A DNA stretch of 64,000 nucleotides, from NCBI RefSeq assembly GCF_001544375.1, contig NZ_BCQJ01000010.1:1-64000 (forward strand), written 5' to 3'. Position numbers and translations under genes: made by a program. Shown here one piece after another: positions 1 through 7,928 of the stretch. The stretch is from Enterococcus canis NBRC 100695 (GTDB lineage Bacteria > Bacillota > Bacilli > Lactobacillales > Enterococcaceae). How positions within the stretch are numbered: position 1 is the stretch's first letter; every line of letters starts with the position of its first letter. The notes beneath the pieces were generated by a model. The model worked only from the letters and a program-made list of their open reading frames with translations, did no database searches and was not told the DNA's origin.

Positions 1-169
1 ACACATTGTTTTCGGCATTATCTTTGTGTTTATCCTGCACCTTTGTCAAAACTGACCGAGCCTCTTCTTTAGTTAAGGGCACGCCACCCAGTTCAAAAGC
101 TCTAATTAAATCTGCATCCTTCAGATCGATTGCATAACGCAACCGTAATAATCGATCGTTGTTATTCAT
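1..169 (-). CDS. DUF1456 (YehS-like) protein, partial
   Basis: Only the N-terminal 56 codons are inside the window; the gene continues beyond position 1. The protein begins MNNNDRLLRLRYAIDLKDAD and goes on with FELGG and TKEEA, the repeat pattern of the small DUF1456/YehS family, whose function is unknown. The start at 169 is preceded by a good ribosome site (TGGAGG, spacing about 5). It points away from the rest of the window, and nothing nearby suggests a partner. Confidence 0.75.
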   Translation of the reverse strand, partial: MNNNDRLLRLRYAIDLKDADLIRAFELGGVPLTKEEARSVLTKVQDKHKDNAENNV

Positions 170-329
170 TTGTTCCTCCAAATTATTTAGTTTCTAGATT
201 ACAAACAGCAGCCAATATTTTGTAGAGTATCGACTTTCTTCTTACTGCTGATGATTCCTAAACTTTATCGCATACAAACCATATTTATCCCAACAGTTGA
301 TTGGTAAATTCCTATTTTCTAGCGGCCGT

Positions 330-1331
330 TCACTCTTTATCCTGCTCTAGAATTTTCTTCTTAAAATCTCGCAACTCTTGACGTTTCGCCTGATAGGGAT
401 ATGTCGTAGACTCTGCTAATAAAAAATCTAAAAAGAATAGATAGAGATATTCTTTGCGATACCTCGGTAAGAAGGACAGGCCAAAACAAGTGAACCACTC
501 AGATAATAGCTCATCAAACTCACCCCTCAGATAGCTTTCATAGTAACTTCGTTCATTATGGACATCCAATTCATTCCATAAAAATTTGAAAATATCAAAA
601 AAGAAAAACAAATTTTCTGATTCATCCCAATCCAAATAAACTACTTTCTGCCCTGCAGTCAATAAAATATTTTCCGTCCACAAATCACCGTGGACTCGGA
701 TTCTTGGAAATGGTGTTGTTAAGAGTGGGCTGGCTAACGTGAGTAAATCAGCAAACTCAGCTTGATAGGCATTATTGGAACTTTCTGCCAAACGTGACTC
801 GCCGGACTGCCATTCTAACTGATCCGCTGCTTTCACTAGCTTTCTAAAGTAGTCCAGATAATCCCTTCCTATCAATCTTTGCAAAAGTTCTTTATCAGGA
901 TTTGATATCGGCTGGCTAAAAACTCTTTCTTCTATTATTACTCTTTCAGCTGCATTATGATACAGCACCTCTGGCAAAGTAAAATAGCACGAGAAATAAT
1001 GATAATTAGCTAACTTACGTTGAAAGCTGTCTAATCCTGCGGAAAAAGTCAGCACTTTGTCTGGCGTAAATAACTTAAGATCGCCATTGATTCCGAACCA
1101 GACCGCGTAACCTAAGGGCGAAGACTTTTGCTCTGTCTCAATCACTAATTCTGGCAAATCATCATTAGCAGCTGTCAAGTTTCTCTCCATAAAGGCTAAA
1201 GTATTCGCTTGATCTGCTTTAAATAGCACACGTCCATCAGCAGAGAAAAAATAGCGGCCATTTTCAAGGTATGAGGTAACTGCCTTTAGTTGCTGACGCC
1301 TAGCTAAGAGGTTTTTATTGCTTTCCATCAT
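330..1331 (-). CDS. APH-like phosphotransferase family protein
   Basis: A 333-residue protein of the aminoglycoside phosphotransferase/choline kinase fold. The Brenner-type catalytic motif HGDLWTEN lies at 214-221 and the metal-binding DWDE at 234-237, so ATP-dependent transfer to a small hydroxylated substrate is likely. The substrate is unknown and I see no reason to call it a resistance gene. The start is ambiguous: two ATGs are adjacent (1331 and 1328), and the GGGAG ribosome site is better spaced for the second. It sits 47 bases downstream of rlmH on the same strand and may be co-transcribed with it. Confidence 0.7.
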   Translation of the reverse strand: MMESNKNLLARRQQLKAVTSYLENGRYFFSADGRVLFKADQANTLAFMERNLTAANDDLPELVIETEQKSSPLGYAVWFGINGDLKLFTPDKVLTFSAGLDSFQRKLANYHYFSCYFTLPEVLYHNAAERVIIEERVFSQPISNPDKELLQRLIGRDYLDYFRKLVKAADQLEWQSGESRLAESSNNAYQAEFADLLTLASPLLTTPFPRIRVHGDLWTENILLTAGQKVVYLDWDESENLFFFFDIFKFLWNELDVHNERSYYESYLRGEFDELLSEWFTCFGLSFLPRYRKEYLYLFFLDFLLAESTTYPYQAKRQELRDFKKKILEQDKE

Positions 1332-1378
1332 TATCTCCCCCGAAAAAATCGAATTTAGGGTTAAACCACAAGTTATTC

Positions 1379-1858
1379 CTATTTATGATACGGTTCCCCC
1401 CGATTGATTCGATAACTTCGGTAAATCTGCTCTACCAACACCAGACGCATCAGTTGGTGCGGATAGGTCAGCCGACCAAAAGAAATCTGCTGATCACTGC
1501 GACTTAAGACTGTTTCGCTTAAGCCTAAGGAGCCCCCAATGACAAAAACAAAATTACTTTTGCCTTGGGTGGCGAGCTGATCCAACTTTTCAGCAAACTC
1601 TTCACTGGAAAGCTGCGCGCCATTAATTGCTAGAGCAAAGACATAATCATCCGGGCGAATCTTAGCGAGAATTCGTTCCCCTTCTTTTTCTTTGACTTGT
1701 AGCATTTCAGCGGTGCTTAAGTTCTCTGGTGCCTTTTCATCTGGCACCTCAATCATTTCGATTTTAGTATAGCTTTTTAGGCGCTTTACATATTCTGCAA
1801 TTCCCTGTAACAGGTATTTTTCTTTCAACTTTCCTACGCCAATAATTTTTATCCCCAT
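1379..1858 (-). CDS. rlmH: 23S rRNA (pseudouridine1915-N3)-methyltransferase RlmH
   Basis: A 159-residue SPOUT methyltransferase that methylates pseudouridine 1915 in helix 69 of 23S rRNA in assembled 70S ribosomes, using S-adenosylmethionine. The knot's SAM-binding segment [10 protein letters not shown] is at 105-114 and the conserved C-terminal INRGEPYHK closes the protein. The reading frame extends 28 codons upstream, but the start at 1858 is chosen because AAGGAG lies just before it and the family begins [14 protein letters not shown]. It is divergent from htrA, an arrangement shared with other Lactobacillales near the origin. Confidence 0.95.
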   Translation of the reverse strand: MGIKIIGVGKLKEKYLLQGIAEYVKRLKSYTKIEMIEVPDEKAPENLSTAEMLQVKEKEGERILAKIRPDDYVFALAINGAQLSSEEFAEKLDQLATQGKSNFVFVIGGSLGLSETVLSRSDQQISFGRLTYPHQLMRLVLVEQIYRSYRINRGEPYHK

Positions 1859-2256
1859 ATTTTTACTCCTTCTTGTAGGTTCTTCCACAATTCTAGCATT
1901 TGTTGATAAGTCTTTCCACACCCTCTCCCCAAAGTTATGCACATATCAACAGAGTTATCCACAGGTTGCATAGGGAAAAAGTCCTTTTTTTAAAGGATTT
2001 CTTAAGCGAACACTAGTTTTCCCCTGTTTTGTCCACATTATCCACAATTTGGGGACAAGTTTTTGGGGATTTATTCGCAGGTTTTTTCGCGATTTATTCA
2101 CAAGTTCTAGCTGGTTCTCCTTAGTTTGCGTGTTTTTTCAAATTTTCGCCAGTTTTTCTGCCGAAGTTTTTCATAAAAAATTCAAAGCTCTTGAGTAGAC
2201 TGATTTCAGTAAGTGAGCATATACTTAAAATAGAATAACCCAAGGAGGTACATACA
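1859..2256. promoter_or_regulatory. rlmH-htrA divergent gap with DnaA-box cluster
   Basis: This 398-base gap has no credible gene. It holds two perfect DnaA boxes TTATCCACA on the plus strand (1955-1963 and 2038-2046) and a one-mismatch box TTATGCACA (1935-1943). Further box-like TTTCCACA and TTATTCACA words occur, and GATTTATTC occurs twice near 2070-2100. Ahead of htrA a TATACT (2220-2225) could serve as a -10 element, without a clear -35. The boxes are about 51 kb from dnaA, so they are a satellite cluster. Whether they titrate DnaA or regulate rlmH/htrA cannot be told from sequence. Confidence 0.6.
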
Positions 2257-3546
2257 ATGGCTAGAAAAGATGTAACGCCTAAACAATCATCGGGATTCTT
2301 TAGACGTTTTTTACCGGGATTAGTTGGTGGCGTGTTGGGCGGTTTGATCATCGCCGGTGTATTTTATGCGTTTACTGGAGGAAATGGTACCAGCAGTCCG
2401 ACATCCTCGGCTCCTAACAATAGTGGGCAAACTGAGGTCAGCAACGTAACAGTAGATGTTAATAGTGACATTACTAAGGCTGTTGAAAAGATCCAAGGCG
2501 CTGTCGTCTCTGTGATTAACCTGCAAAAACAAAATCAAAACTTATCTGGTTTTGGCGGTCTGTTTGGCAATGATGGTTCACAAAGTGAAGATACGGAAAG
2601 TTCCGATAGCGAAGGTGACTTGCAAACGGTTGGTGAAGGTAGTGGGGTTATCTATAAAAAAGATGGCGATACTGCTTATATTGTTACCAATAACCACGTT
2701 GTTGAAGGGCAAGATGGCTTGGAAGTTCTCTTGAGCGACGGTAGTAAAGTCAAAGCTGAATTAGTAGGAACCGATGCTTATTCTGACTTAGCCGTTTTAA
2801 AAATCAAATCTGATAAAATCAAAACAGTAGCAACTTTCGGCGACTCTAGCAAATTGAAAGTCGGCGAGCCAGCCATCGCCCTAGGCTCACCTTTAGGTTC
2901 TGATTTTGCTAATTCTGTTACGTCTGGAATCATCTCTTCTTTAAACCGCCAAGTAACAAGTACGAATGAATCTGGCGAAACGGTCAATACCAATGCAATC
3001 CAAACTGACGCAGCCATCAATCCAGGAAATTCAGGCGGTCCATTAGTCAACATTGAAGGACAAGTCATTGGTATCAACTCAAGTAAAATTACCAACACGG
3101 CTAGCTCTAGTTCACAAGTCAGCGTTGAGGGCATGGGCTTTGCCATTCCAAGTAATGATGTTGTAAATATCATCAACCAATTAGAAGAAAGTGGTAAAGT
3201 GGTTCGGCCGGCACTCGGCATCACCATGTTAGACTTAGCCAATATTTCTTCTCAACAACAAGAACAAATTTTGAAAGTACCAACTTCTGTGACTAGCGGT
3301 GTCGTGGTTACTGGTGTTCAACCAGCCACGCCAGCTGAAAAAGCCGGCTTGCAACAATATGATGTCATCACTAAAATTGATGGCAAAGAAATCTCCAACT
3401 ATGTAGAGCTACAATCTGCACTTTATAAGAAGAAAGTTGGCGATTCTATTGAAGTCACCTATTATCATGAATCTGAAGAAAAAACAACTACGGTGGAATT
3501 AACCATTGATCAATCTGCTTTAAAACAACAAAATAGCAACAACTAA
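2257..3546 (+). CDS. htrA: HtrA/DegP-family membrane-anchored serine protease
   Basis: A 429-residue surface protease/chaperone that degrades misfolded exported proteins. A short basic N-terminus and one membrane segment (about 18-40) anchor it, followed by a Ser/Asn/Gly-rich linker. The trypsin-like domain carries the triad His147 (TNNHVVEG), Asp177 (YSDLAVLK) and Ser259 (GNSGGPL). One C-terminal PDZ domain (about 330-420) contains GVVVTGVQPATPAEKAGL. The start has an ideal AAGGAGG site. An acidic, low-complexity insert (about 95-125) precedes the protease domain. It faces rlmH, as in streptococci, where htrA also lies near the origin. A strong hairpin terminator follows. Confidence 0.95.
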   Translation: MARKDVTPKQSSGFFRRFLPGLVGGVLGGLIIAGVFYAFTGGNGTSSPTSSAPNNSGQTEVSNVTVDVNSDITKAVEKIQGAVVSVINLQKQNQNLSGFGGLFGNDGSQSEDTESSDSEGDLQTVGEGSGVIYKKDGDTAYIVTNNHVVEGQDGLEVLLSDGSKVKAELVGTDAYSDLAVLKIKSDKIKTVATFGDSSKLKVGEPAIALGSPLGSDFANSVTSGIISSLNRQVTSTNESGETVNTNAIQTDAAINPGNSGGPLVNIEGQVIGINSSKITNTASSSSQVSVEGMGFAIPSNDVVNIINQLEESGKVVRPALGITMLDLANISSQQQEQILKVPTSVTSGVVVTGVQPATPAEKAGLQQYDVITKIDGKEISNYVELQSALYKKKVGDSIEVTYYHESEEKTTTVELTIDQSALKQQNSNN

Positions 3547-3551
3547 ACAGG

Positions 3552-3610
3552 AAAAAAGACGCGAGTCGGGCCACTTTTGATAAGTGGGCACCGAACTCGC
3601 GTCTTTTTTA
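3552..3610. terminator. Bidirectional terminator, htrA / ytpR
   Basis: A long hairpin between convergent genes: GACGCGAGT and ACTCGCGTC form the base and CCACTT/AAGTGG an inner stem. A T run follows on the plus strand and an A run precedes it, so it can end transcription from both sides. Confidence 0.9.
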
Positions 3611-3615
3611 TTTTT

Positions 3616-4224
3616 CTATTTTCCTACTTGAAAAGCTGTTCCGATAACAGCATCTTCTGGTAAGACTAAGATTCCTTTTTCAGTCGGCGCATCCGGCAAA
3701 TGCAGTTCCCGAGCGGAACAAATCATGCCATCACTTTTAACGCCTCGTAATTCACCAGACCAAATTAATAAGCCGTCTGGCATCATCGCACCTGGTTTTG
3801 CTACTACGACTTTTTGGCCGGCAGCCACATTAGGTGCACCACAAACGATTTGCAATACTTCACCAGGAGCCACTTCCGTCATGGTAACTGATAAATGATC
3901 TGAATCGGGGTGCTTTTCACAGCTTTGGACATAGCCAACGACGATTTTAGGTTCATGGTCAGCGGCCAGCTGTTCAATAAAACCAGCGGCTTGGATTAAT
4001 TGATTGACCTGTGCTAGTTCCTCGTCTGTTAACGTCACTTGGCCATTGCCAGTTAGGGCCACTGTTTCACTGATATGAAACAAGTTCCAAGCAACAGTTC
4101 CATCTTCTGTAAAGACACGGCTGACATTTCCCTTACTCTCCACAAAGTTCTCTTTGTTGTGATCATCTGCTAGGATGACCATCAAGGTATCACCAACGTG
4201 CTTAGGATTATAACTAAAAATCAT
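3616..4224 (-). CDS. ytpR: YtpR-family tRNA-binding domain protein
   Basis: A 202-residue protein with an N-terminal DUF4479-type domain and a C-terminal EMAP/PheT-N-like tRNA-binding OB fold (about 93-200). The OB signature includes CEKHPDSDHLSV, VCGAPNV and the GVKSDGMICSARELHL segment also found at the start of PheRS beta chains. The family is linked to tRNA binding but its cellular role is not settled. It is the last gene of a pepA-trx-usp-ytpR run on the minus strand; B. subtilis has a similar ytoP-ytpP-ytpQ-ytpR order. The start at 4224 is supported by AAAGGAA. Confidence 0.88.
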   Translation of the reverse strand: MIFSYNPKHVGDTLMVILADDHNKENFVESKGNVSRVFTEDGTVAWNLFHISETVALTGNGQVTLTDEELAQVNQLIQAAGFIEQLAADHEPKIVVGYVQSCEKHPDSDHLSVTMTEVAPGEVLQIVCGAPNVAAGQKVVVAKPGAMMPDGLLIWSGELRGVKSDGMICSARELHLPDAPTEKGILVLPEDAVIGTAFQVGK

Positions 4225-4241
4225 GTATTCGTTCCTTTCCG

Positions 4242-4691
4242 TTACTTTTCAGGATTGACCACTAAAACATCACATGGTGCATGGAGTAGAATGTAGTTAG
4301 ACACACTCCCCACCATCACGCGCTCTAATGAATTTAGGCCGGACTGCCCCACCATAATCAAATCAACGTGATGTTTGGCTGGTAGCTCCCGAGCCATGGC
4401 TTCTTTCGCTGAGCCAAAGGTCAAAACCGTTTCTACGTGGGGATAATCCACTGATTCGGCATAGGCCTGACATTCTGCCAGTAATTGCTTACCTGCCTCA
4501 GTTTCTTGTCCCATCAAGTTATCTGGTAATGATGGGTAGCCCATCAAATTATATAATTGGTTTTCAATCACATGAGCAGCGATGACTCGGCCTTCATTAC
4601 GGCGCGCAACCTCTACCGCTTTGCGAAAAGCGGCATTCCCTTGCTCACTGCCATCGATGCCCACTAAGATTGTACGATAGACTTGTTCCAT
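4242..4691 (-). CDS. Universal stress protein, UspA family
   Basis: A single-domain 149-residue cytoplasmic Usp. It starts with the typical TILVGIDGSEQGNAAF strand-turn and ends with the ATP-binding signature G-x2-G-x9-GS (GQSGLNSLERVMVGSVS), so it should be of the nucleotide-binding type. Usp proteins modulate survival under starvation and stress; the specific partner is unknown. It lies between the thioredoxin-like gene and ytpR with gaps of 10-17 bases, so all are probably in one operon. AAGGAG precedes the start. Confidence 0.9.
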   Translation of the reverse strand: MEQVYRTILVGIDGSEQGNAAFRKAVEVARRNEGRVIAAHVIENQLYNLMGYPSLPDNLMGQETEAGKQLLAECQAYAESVDYPHVETVLTFGSAKEAMARELPAKHHVDLIMVGQSGLNSLERVMVGSVSNYILLHAPCDVLVVNPEK

Positions 4692-4701
4692 AAGACTCTC
4701 C

Positions 4702-5019
4702 TTATTGTTGGACGATTTTTAAAAAGTCCATGATTTCTTCTTTGGTCTTACGATTTTTATTCACTAGACGACCTAGTTCTTCACCATCTTTAATTACAAC
4801 GAAACTAGGAATCCCGAAGATATTCCATTCAACGGCAACATCGATAAACTGATCGCGGTCAACTTGGACAAATTGCCAATCTGGATAAGCTGCTTCAATT
4901 TCTGGCAACTGGGGTTTGATAAAGTTACAGTCTCCGCACCAGCCAGCAGTGAAAAAGAAGACATTCTGTCCCTGCTCAACATATCCTGCTAATTCTTCTA
5001 ATGATTTTGGAATGATCAT
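4702..5019 (-). CDS. Thioredoxin-family protein (YtpP-like)
   Basis: A 105-residue thioredoxin fold with active site WCGDC (Cys28 and Cys31) and the cis-proline region GIPSF. CGDC instead of CGPC is typical of YtpP-like and other non-classical thioredoxins; in Bacilli members act with or beside bacillithiol systems, but that is family knowledge and not shown here. No signal peptide, so cytoplasmic. Only 7 bases separate it from pepA upstream. Confidence 0.9.
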   Translation of the reverse strand: MIIPKSLEELAGYVEQGQNVFFFTAGWCGDCNFIKPQLPEIEAAYPDWQFVQVDRDQFIDVAVEWNIFGIPSFVVIKDGEELGRLVNKNRKTKEEIMDFLKIVQQ

Positions 5020-5026
5020 CTAATCC

Positions 5027-6103
5027 CTACTTTCCGTAAACAATTGTATTCACTGTGCTACGATCTAAGCCCTTTAATGTCTGAATCAACATTTCCCGCG
5101 CGGCTTCAAAATCGCGAATGCTAAACATTGTTTGATGGGTGTGGATGTAGCGTCCCACAACTCCAATCACGGTACTTGGTGCTCCATTGTTTTGTGTATG
5201 GGCAGCGCCAGCGTCGGTACCACCTTTAGAAACAAAGTATTGATACGGGATATTATGGGTTTCAGCTGTATCTAACAGATATTCACGCAAGCGTGGCAAC
5301 ATAATCAAGCCTGGATCATAAATCCGCATCAAAGTCCCTTCGCCTAAGTGGCCATAAGTTCCTTTTTTAGTAGTCAGATCATCTGCAGCCGAGCAATCTA
5401 CGGCAAAGAACAAATCAGGTTCAAATTTATTTACGGAAACTTTTGAGCCTCGTAAGCCGACTTCTTCTTGCACGTTAGCGCCAGCAATCAACGTATGGCC
5501 TAATTTTTCATCCTTTAGCGCTTCTAAAGCTTCCAGCACAACTGTGCAACCATAGCGGTTATCCCATGATTTACTAATGATGTTTTTGCCGTTGGCTGTT
5601 TTGATAGTTTCAGTCAATGGTACAATGCTATCTCCCGGACGGACACCATAGCTTTCTGCCTCTTCTTTTGATTCAAAGCCCGCATCAAACAAAATGTCTG
5701 CTACTTCCACTTGTTTTTGACCGCTCGTACCACGCAACAAATGGGGCGGTACTGAAGAGGAAATACATGGATAATTGCCTTTGCGCGTTTTTAAAGTAAA
5801 GCGCTGTGCGGAAACCACGTAAGGATTCCAGCCGCCTAGTGGCACCACGCGGAACAAGCCATTATCTTGAATCTGTGCTAGCATAAAACCGACTTCATCC
5901 ATGTGGGCAGCTACCATGACTTTGGGCGCATCTGAGGATTCATGATGGCGCAAACCAAAAATGCCACCAAGACCATCATATTGAACTTCATCCACCAGTG
6001 GCGTGATTTGTTCCTTCATATAGGCGCGGATATCGTCCTCAAATCCGCTAGTTCCTTGTAACTCGGTTAATTCTTTAATGCGTTGAAATGTTTTTTCTTC
6101 CAT
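5027..6103 (-). CDS. pepA: M42-family aminopeptidase (PepA/YtoP-like)
   Basis: A 358-residue co-catalytic metallo-aminopeptidase of family M42, which forms large cytoplasmic tetrahedral assemblies that trim peptides; lactococcal PepA is glutamyl-specific. All expected ligands are visible: His67 (AAHMDE), Asp181 (SWDNR), catalytic Glu213 and ligand Glu214 (VQEEVG), Asp236 (AVDCS) and His321 (GRYIHT). It is therefore a useful intact reference for the two M42 paralogs at 21.2-23.4 kb. First gene of the leftward pepA-trx-usp-ytpR cluster and divergent from the PepSY gene. The start has a GGGGATGA ribosome site. Confidence 0.93.
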   Translation of the reverse strand: MEEKTFQRIKELTELQGTSGFEDDIRAYMKEQITPLVDEVQYDGLGGIFGLRHHESSDAPKVMVAAHMDEVGFMLAQIQDNGLFRVVPLGGWNPYVVSAQRFTLKTRKGNYPCISSSVPPHLLRGTSGQKQVEVADILFDAGFESKEEAESYGVRPGDSIVPLTETIKTANGKNIISKSWDNRYGCTVVLEALEALKDEKLGHTLIAGANVQEEVGLRGSKVSVNKFEPDLFFAVDCSAADDLTTKKGTYGHLGEGTLMRIYDPGLIMLPRLREYLLDTAETHNIPYQYFVSKGGTDAGAAHTQNNGAPSTVIGVVGRYIHTHQTMFSIRDFEAAREMLIQTLKGLDRSTVNTIVYGK

Positions 6104-6248
6104 AGTATCATCCCCTAAAGGTAGGGGCTCCTTTCCCTAAATTCCCATATATTATAACGCAAACTTTTTGTTTTTGATATGCTTTTTACTTCGCTTGTTG
6201 TCTAGGGAATGTGGTAAAATAAAGAAAAGATTAAAGGAGGACGCCCCC

Positions 6249-6590
6249 ATGACACAAACAGGAGAATTTGGTTATTTCAAAAGCGGCTTAGCGCTAGGGA
6301 TGGGCGTAGGTGTTCTAGGTGGTGTCGCCAGCACGATGTGGTATCAGCGGCAAAAGACGATGGATGCTGATTTAGTCTTAGAAAAAGTCAAACAAGCGTT
6401 TCTAAAAGAAGGTCCTGTAGAAGGCTCTTGGATCGAATTTGATCAAAAACCCTTGCGCAAGTTTGCGATCCATTCTAAGATTTACACGGGCGGTATCACG
6501 CGCTATGAAGACGGCAGACTTGTCCAATATGCTTTCTCAGCCGACGCTTACACTGGAACTGTGATAGATGTCACACGCATAACTGAATAA
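6249..6590 (+). CDS. PepSY-like small membrane-anchored protein (YtzB-like)
   Basis: A 113-residue protein with one N-terminal membrane segment (about 10-30, glycine rich) and a PepSY-like domain (about 45-112: ILVLEKVKQAF-type helix, then strands ending YTGTVIDVTRI). PepSY domains often restrain or assist proteases, and B. subtilis ytzB lies beside ytoP as here, but the function is unknown. The frame opens upstream, yet the start at 6249 is chosen for the AAAGGAGGA site 8 bases before it. A compact terminator follows. Confidence 0.75.
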   Translation: MTQTGEFGYFKSGLALGMGVGVLGGVASTMWYQRQKTMDADLVLEKVKQAFLKEGPVEGSWIEFDQKPLRKFAIHSKIYTGGITRYEDGRLVQYAFSADAYTGTVIDVTRITE

Positions 6591-6601
6591 GAACAATAAA
6601 G

Positions 6602-6625
6602 CCCGTTTTATAACGGGTTTTTTTT
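6602..6625 (+). terminator. Terminator after the PepSY gene
   Basis: CCCGTT and AACGGG pair around a 4-base loop and are followed by eight T residues. Confidence 0.9.
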
Positions 6626-6720
6626 GTGCAAACAATAACAAATTGTTTTGCTAAACCAAATCTTCCTATGCTATAATGAAAGCGCGTAAAAAAACTATTT
6701 TTATTACTCAGGAGGATATG

Positions 6721-7866
6721 ATGAAAAAGACAGGAATTGTGGCACTATTGGTATTAGCGAGCTTAAGTTTAGCAGCTTGCGGAGGAAATGATAACAGCGG
6801 AACTGATTCTACAGGGAGCGCAGCTTCTTCAGAAAGTTCACAAGCAACTTCAGATAGCGCAGCACCAGCTAATATTACAATCGCCGAAGGAAAAGCCCCA
6901 GAAGGAACCGAAGTACCTGGAGCTGGCACGGTCATCATGCGTCAAATGTACGCAGCACCACATGGTACCAAATCATTCGCAGCTGTAAACGTTACAATGA
7001 ATGGTGACACAATTGTAACCGCTCGTTTGGATGAATTCCAATATGTTGAGCCAGGCGATTTCAAAGGCGTGCCAAATGCTGATGCCGGCTTTGGTGAATC
7101 TTTCCCTGATGGCAACATCCTTGTCGGAAAAGAAGAAAATGACGATGCCTACTCTGCTATGATGAAAGATCACGGTGGCGCAACACAAACTTGGAAAGAC
7201 AGCATGGAAGCTATCACTAATTTTGTTAAAGGCAAAACAGTTGCTGACGTAGAAGCAGCCATCAAAGAGTTAGAAGGTCAAGGCGACGATGCGAAACCAG
7301 CGGATGTTGTAACTGGTTCTACTTTCTCTGATACTCGTGGATACTTGCAAGCCATTGTTGACACTGCCAAAAGTGGTATGATTTCTGTCGGTGAAAAATC
7401 TGATACAACTGACTTGAAAGAAGCGCAGACTTTAAGCGCACCACACGGAGACAAATCTTTCGCCGTTACAACAGTTGCTATGGATGGCGACAAAGTAGCA
7501 GCCGTCTTCGTAGACGAATTCCAATTTGTTGAAGCAGCTGACTTTGGTGGCGTACCAAACTCTGATTCTGACTTTGGTCAAGGCGTAAAAAACGGTCAAG
7601 TGTTAGCCTCTAAAGAAGCCAACAACGAAGCTTATTCTGCCATGATGAAAGATCATGCAGGCGCAACTCAAACTTACTCAGATAACATGAAAGCTGTTGA
7701 AGATTTCGTGATTGGTAAAACAATTGCTGATATCGAAAAAGCAATCAGTGAACTAGAAGCCCAAGGCGACGATGCGAAACCAGCTGACGTGGTAACGGGT
7801 GCTACTTTTGCTGATACAAAAGGCTACTTACAAGCTATTGTAGATACAGCGAAAAACGTAAACTAA
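6721..7866 (+). CDS. pplA: Tandem FMN-binding (flavinylated) lipoprotein, PplA/Cad1-like
   Basis: A 381-residue lipoprotein: signal peptide with lipobox LAAC (Cys20), a Ser-rich tether (about 25-50), and two homologous domains (about 76-218 and 236-379). Each domain ends in a flavinylation motif, DVVTGST (Thr201) and DVVTGAT (Thr362), where ApbE/FmnB-type enzymes attach FMN to Thr. Listeria PplA, a two-domain flavoprotein in extracellular electron transfer, and the enterococcal Cad1 pheromone-precursor lipoprotein share this plan. Parts of the two repeats are nearly identical even in DNA (7278-7312 and 7761-7795), implying recent duplication or homogenization. No ApbE gene is in the window. 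The start at 6721 is preferred over the adjacent ATG at 6718 by GGAGG spacing. Confidence 0.85.
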   Translation: MKKTGIVALLVLASLSLAACGGNDNSGTDSTGSAASSESSQATSDSAAPANITIAEGKAPEGTEVPGAGTVIMRQMYAAPHGTKSFAAVNVTMNGDTIVTARLDEFQYVEPGDFKGVPNADAGFGESFPDGNILVGKEENDDAYSAMMKDHGGATQTWKDSMEAITNFVKGKTVADVEAAIKELEGQGDDAKPADVVTGSTFSDTRGYLQAIVDTAKSGMISVGEKSDTTDLKEAQTLSAPHGDKSFAVTTVAMDGDKVAAVFVDEFQFVEAADFGGVPNSDSDFGQGVKNGQVLASKEANNEAYSAMMKDHAGATQTYSDNMKAVEDFVIGKTIADIEKAISELEAQGDDAKPADVVTGATFADTKGYLQAIVDTAKNVN

Positions 7867-7877
7867 TGAGCTAAATC

Positions 7878-7928
7878 AAAAAACGCTAGTCACCCTGAGT
7901 TCATCTCAGGTGCTGACTAGCGTTTTTT
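7878..7928. terminator. Bidirectional terminator, pplA / Mga-type regulator
   Basis: A long perfect arm AACGCTAGTCA / TGACTAGCGTT with an inner CCTGAG/CTCAGG stem, flanked by A and T runs. It overlaps the last codons of the minus-strand regulator. Confidence 0.92.

Noticed and set aside
330-1331. Aminoglycoside resistance gene
   Set aside because: Only the general kinase fold motifs match; the gene sits in core housekeeping context and nothing points to an antibiotic substrate.
2121-2351. Minus-strand frame spanning the htrA start
   Set aside because: Overlaps the htrA ribosome site and N-terminus and has no similarity or signal of its own.
2778-3242. 154-codon minus-strand frame inside htrA
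   Set aside because: It is an antisense shadow of the conserved protease domain; composition mirrors htrA codons.
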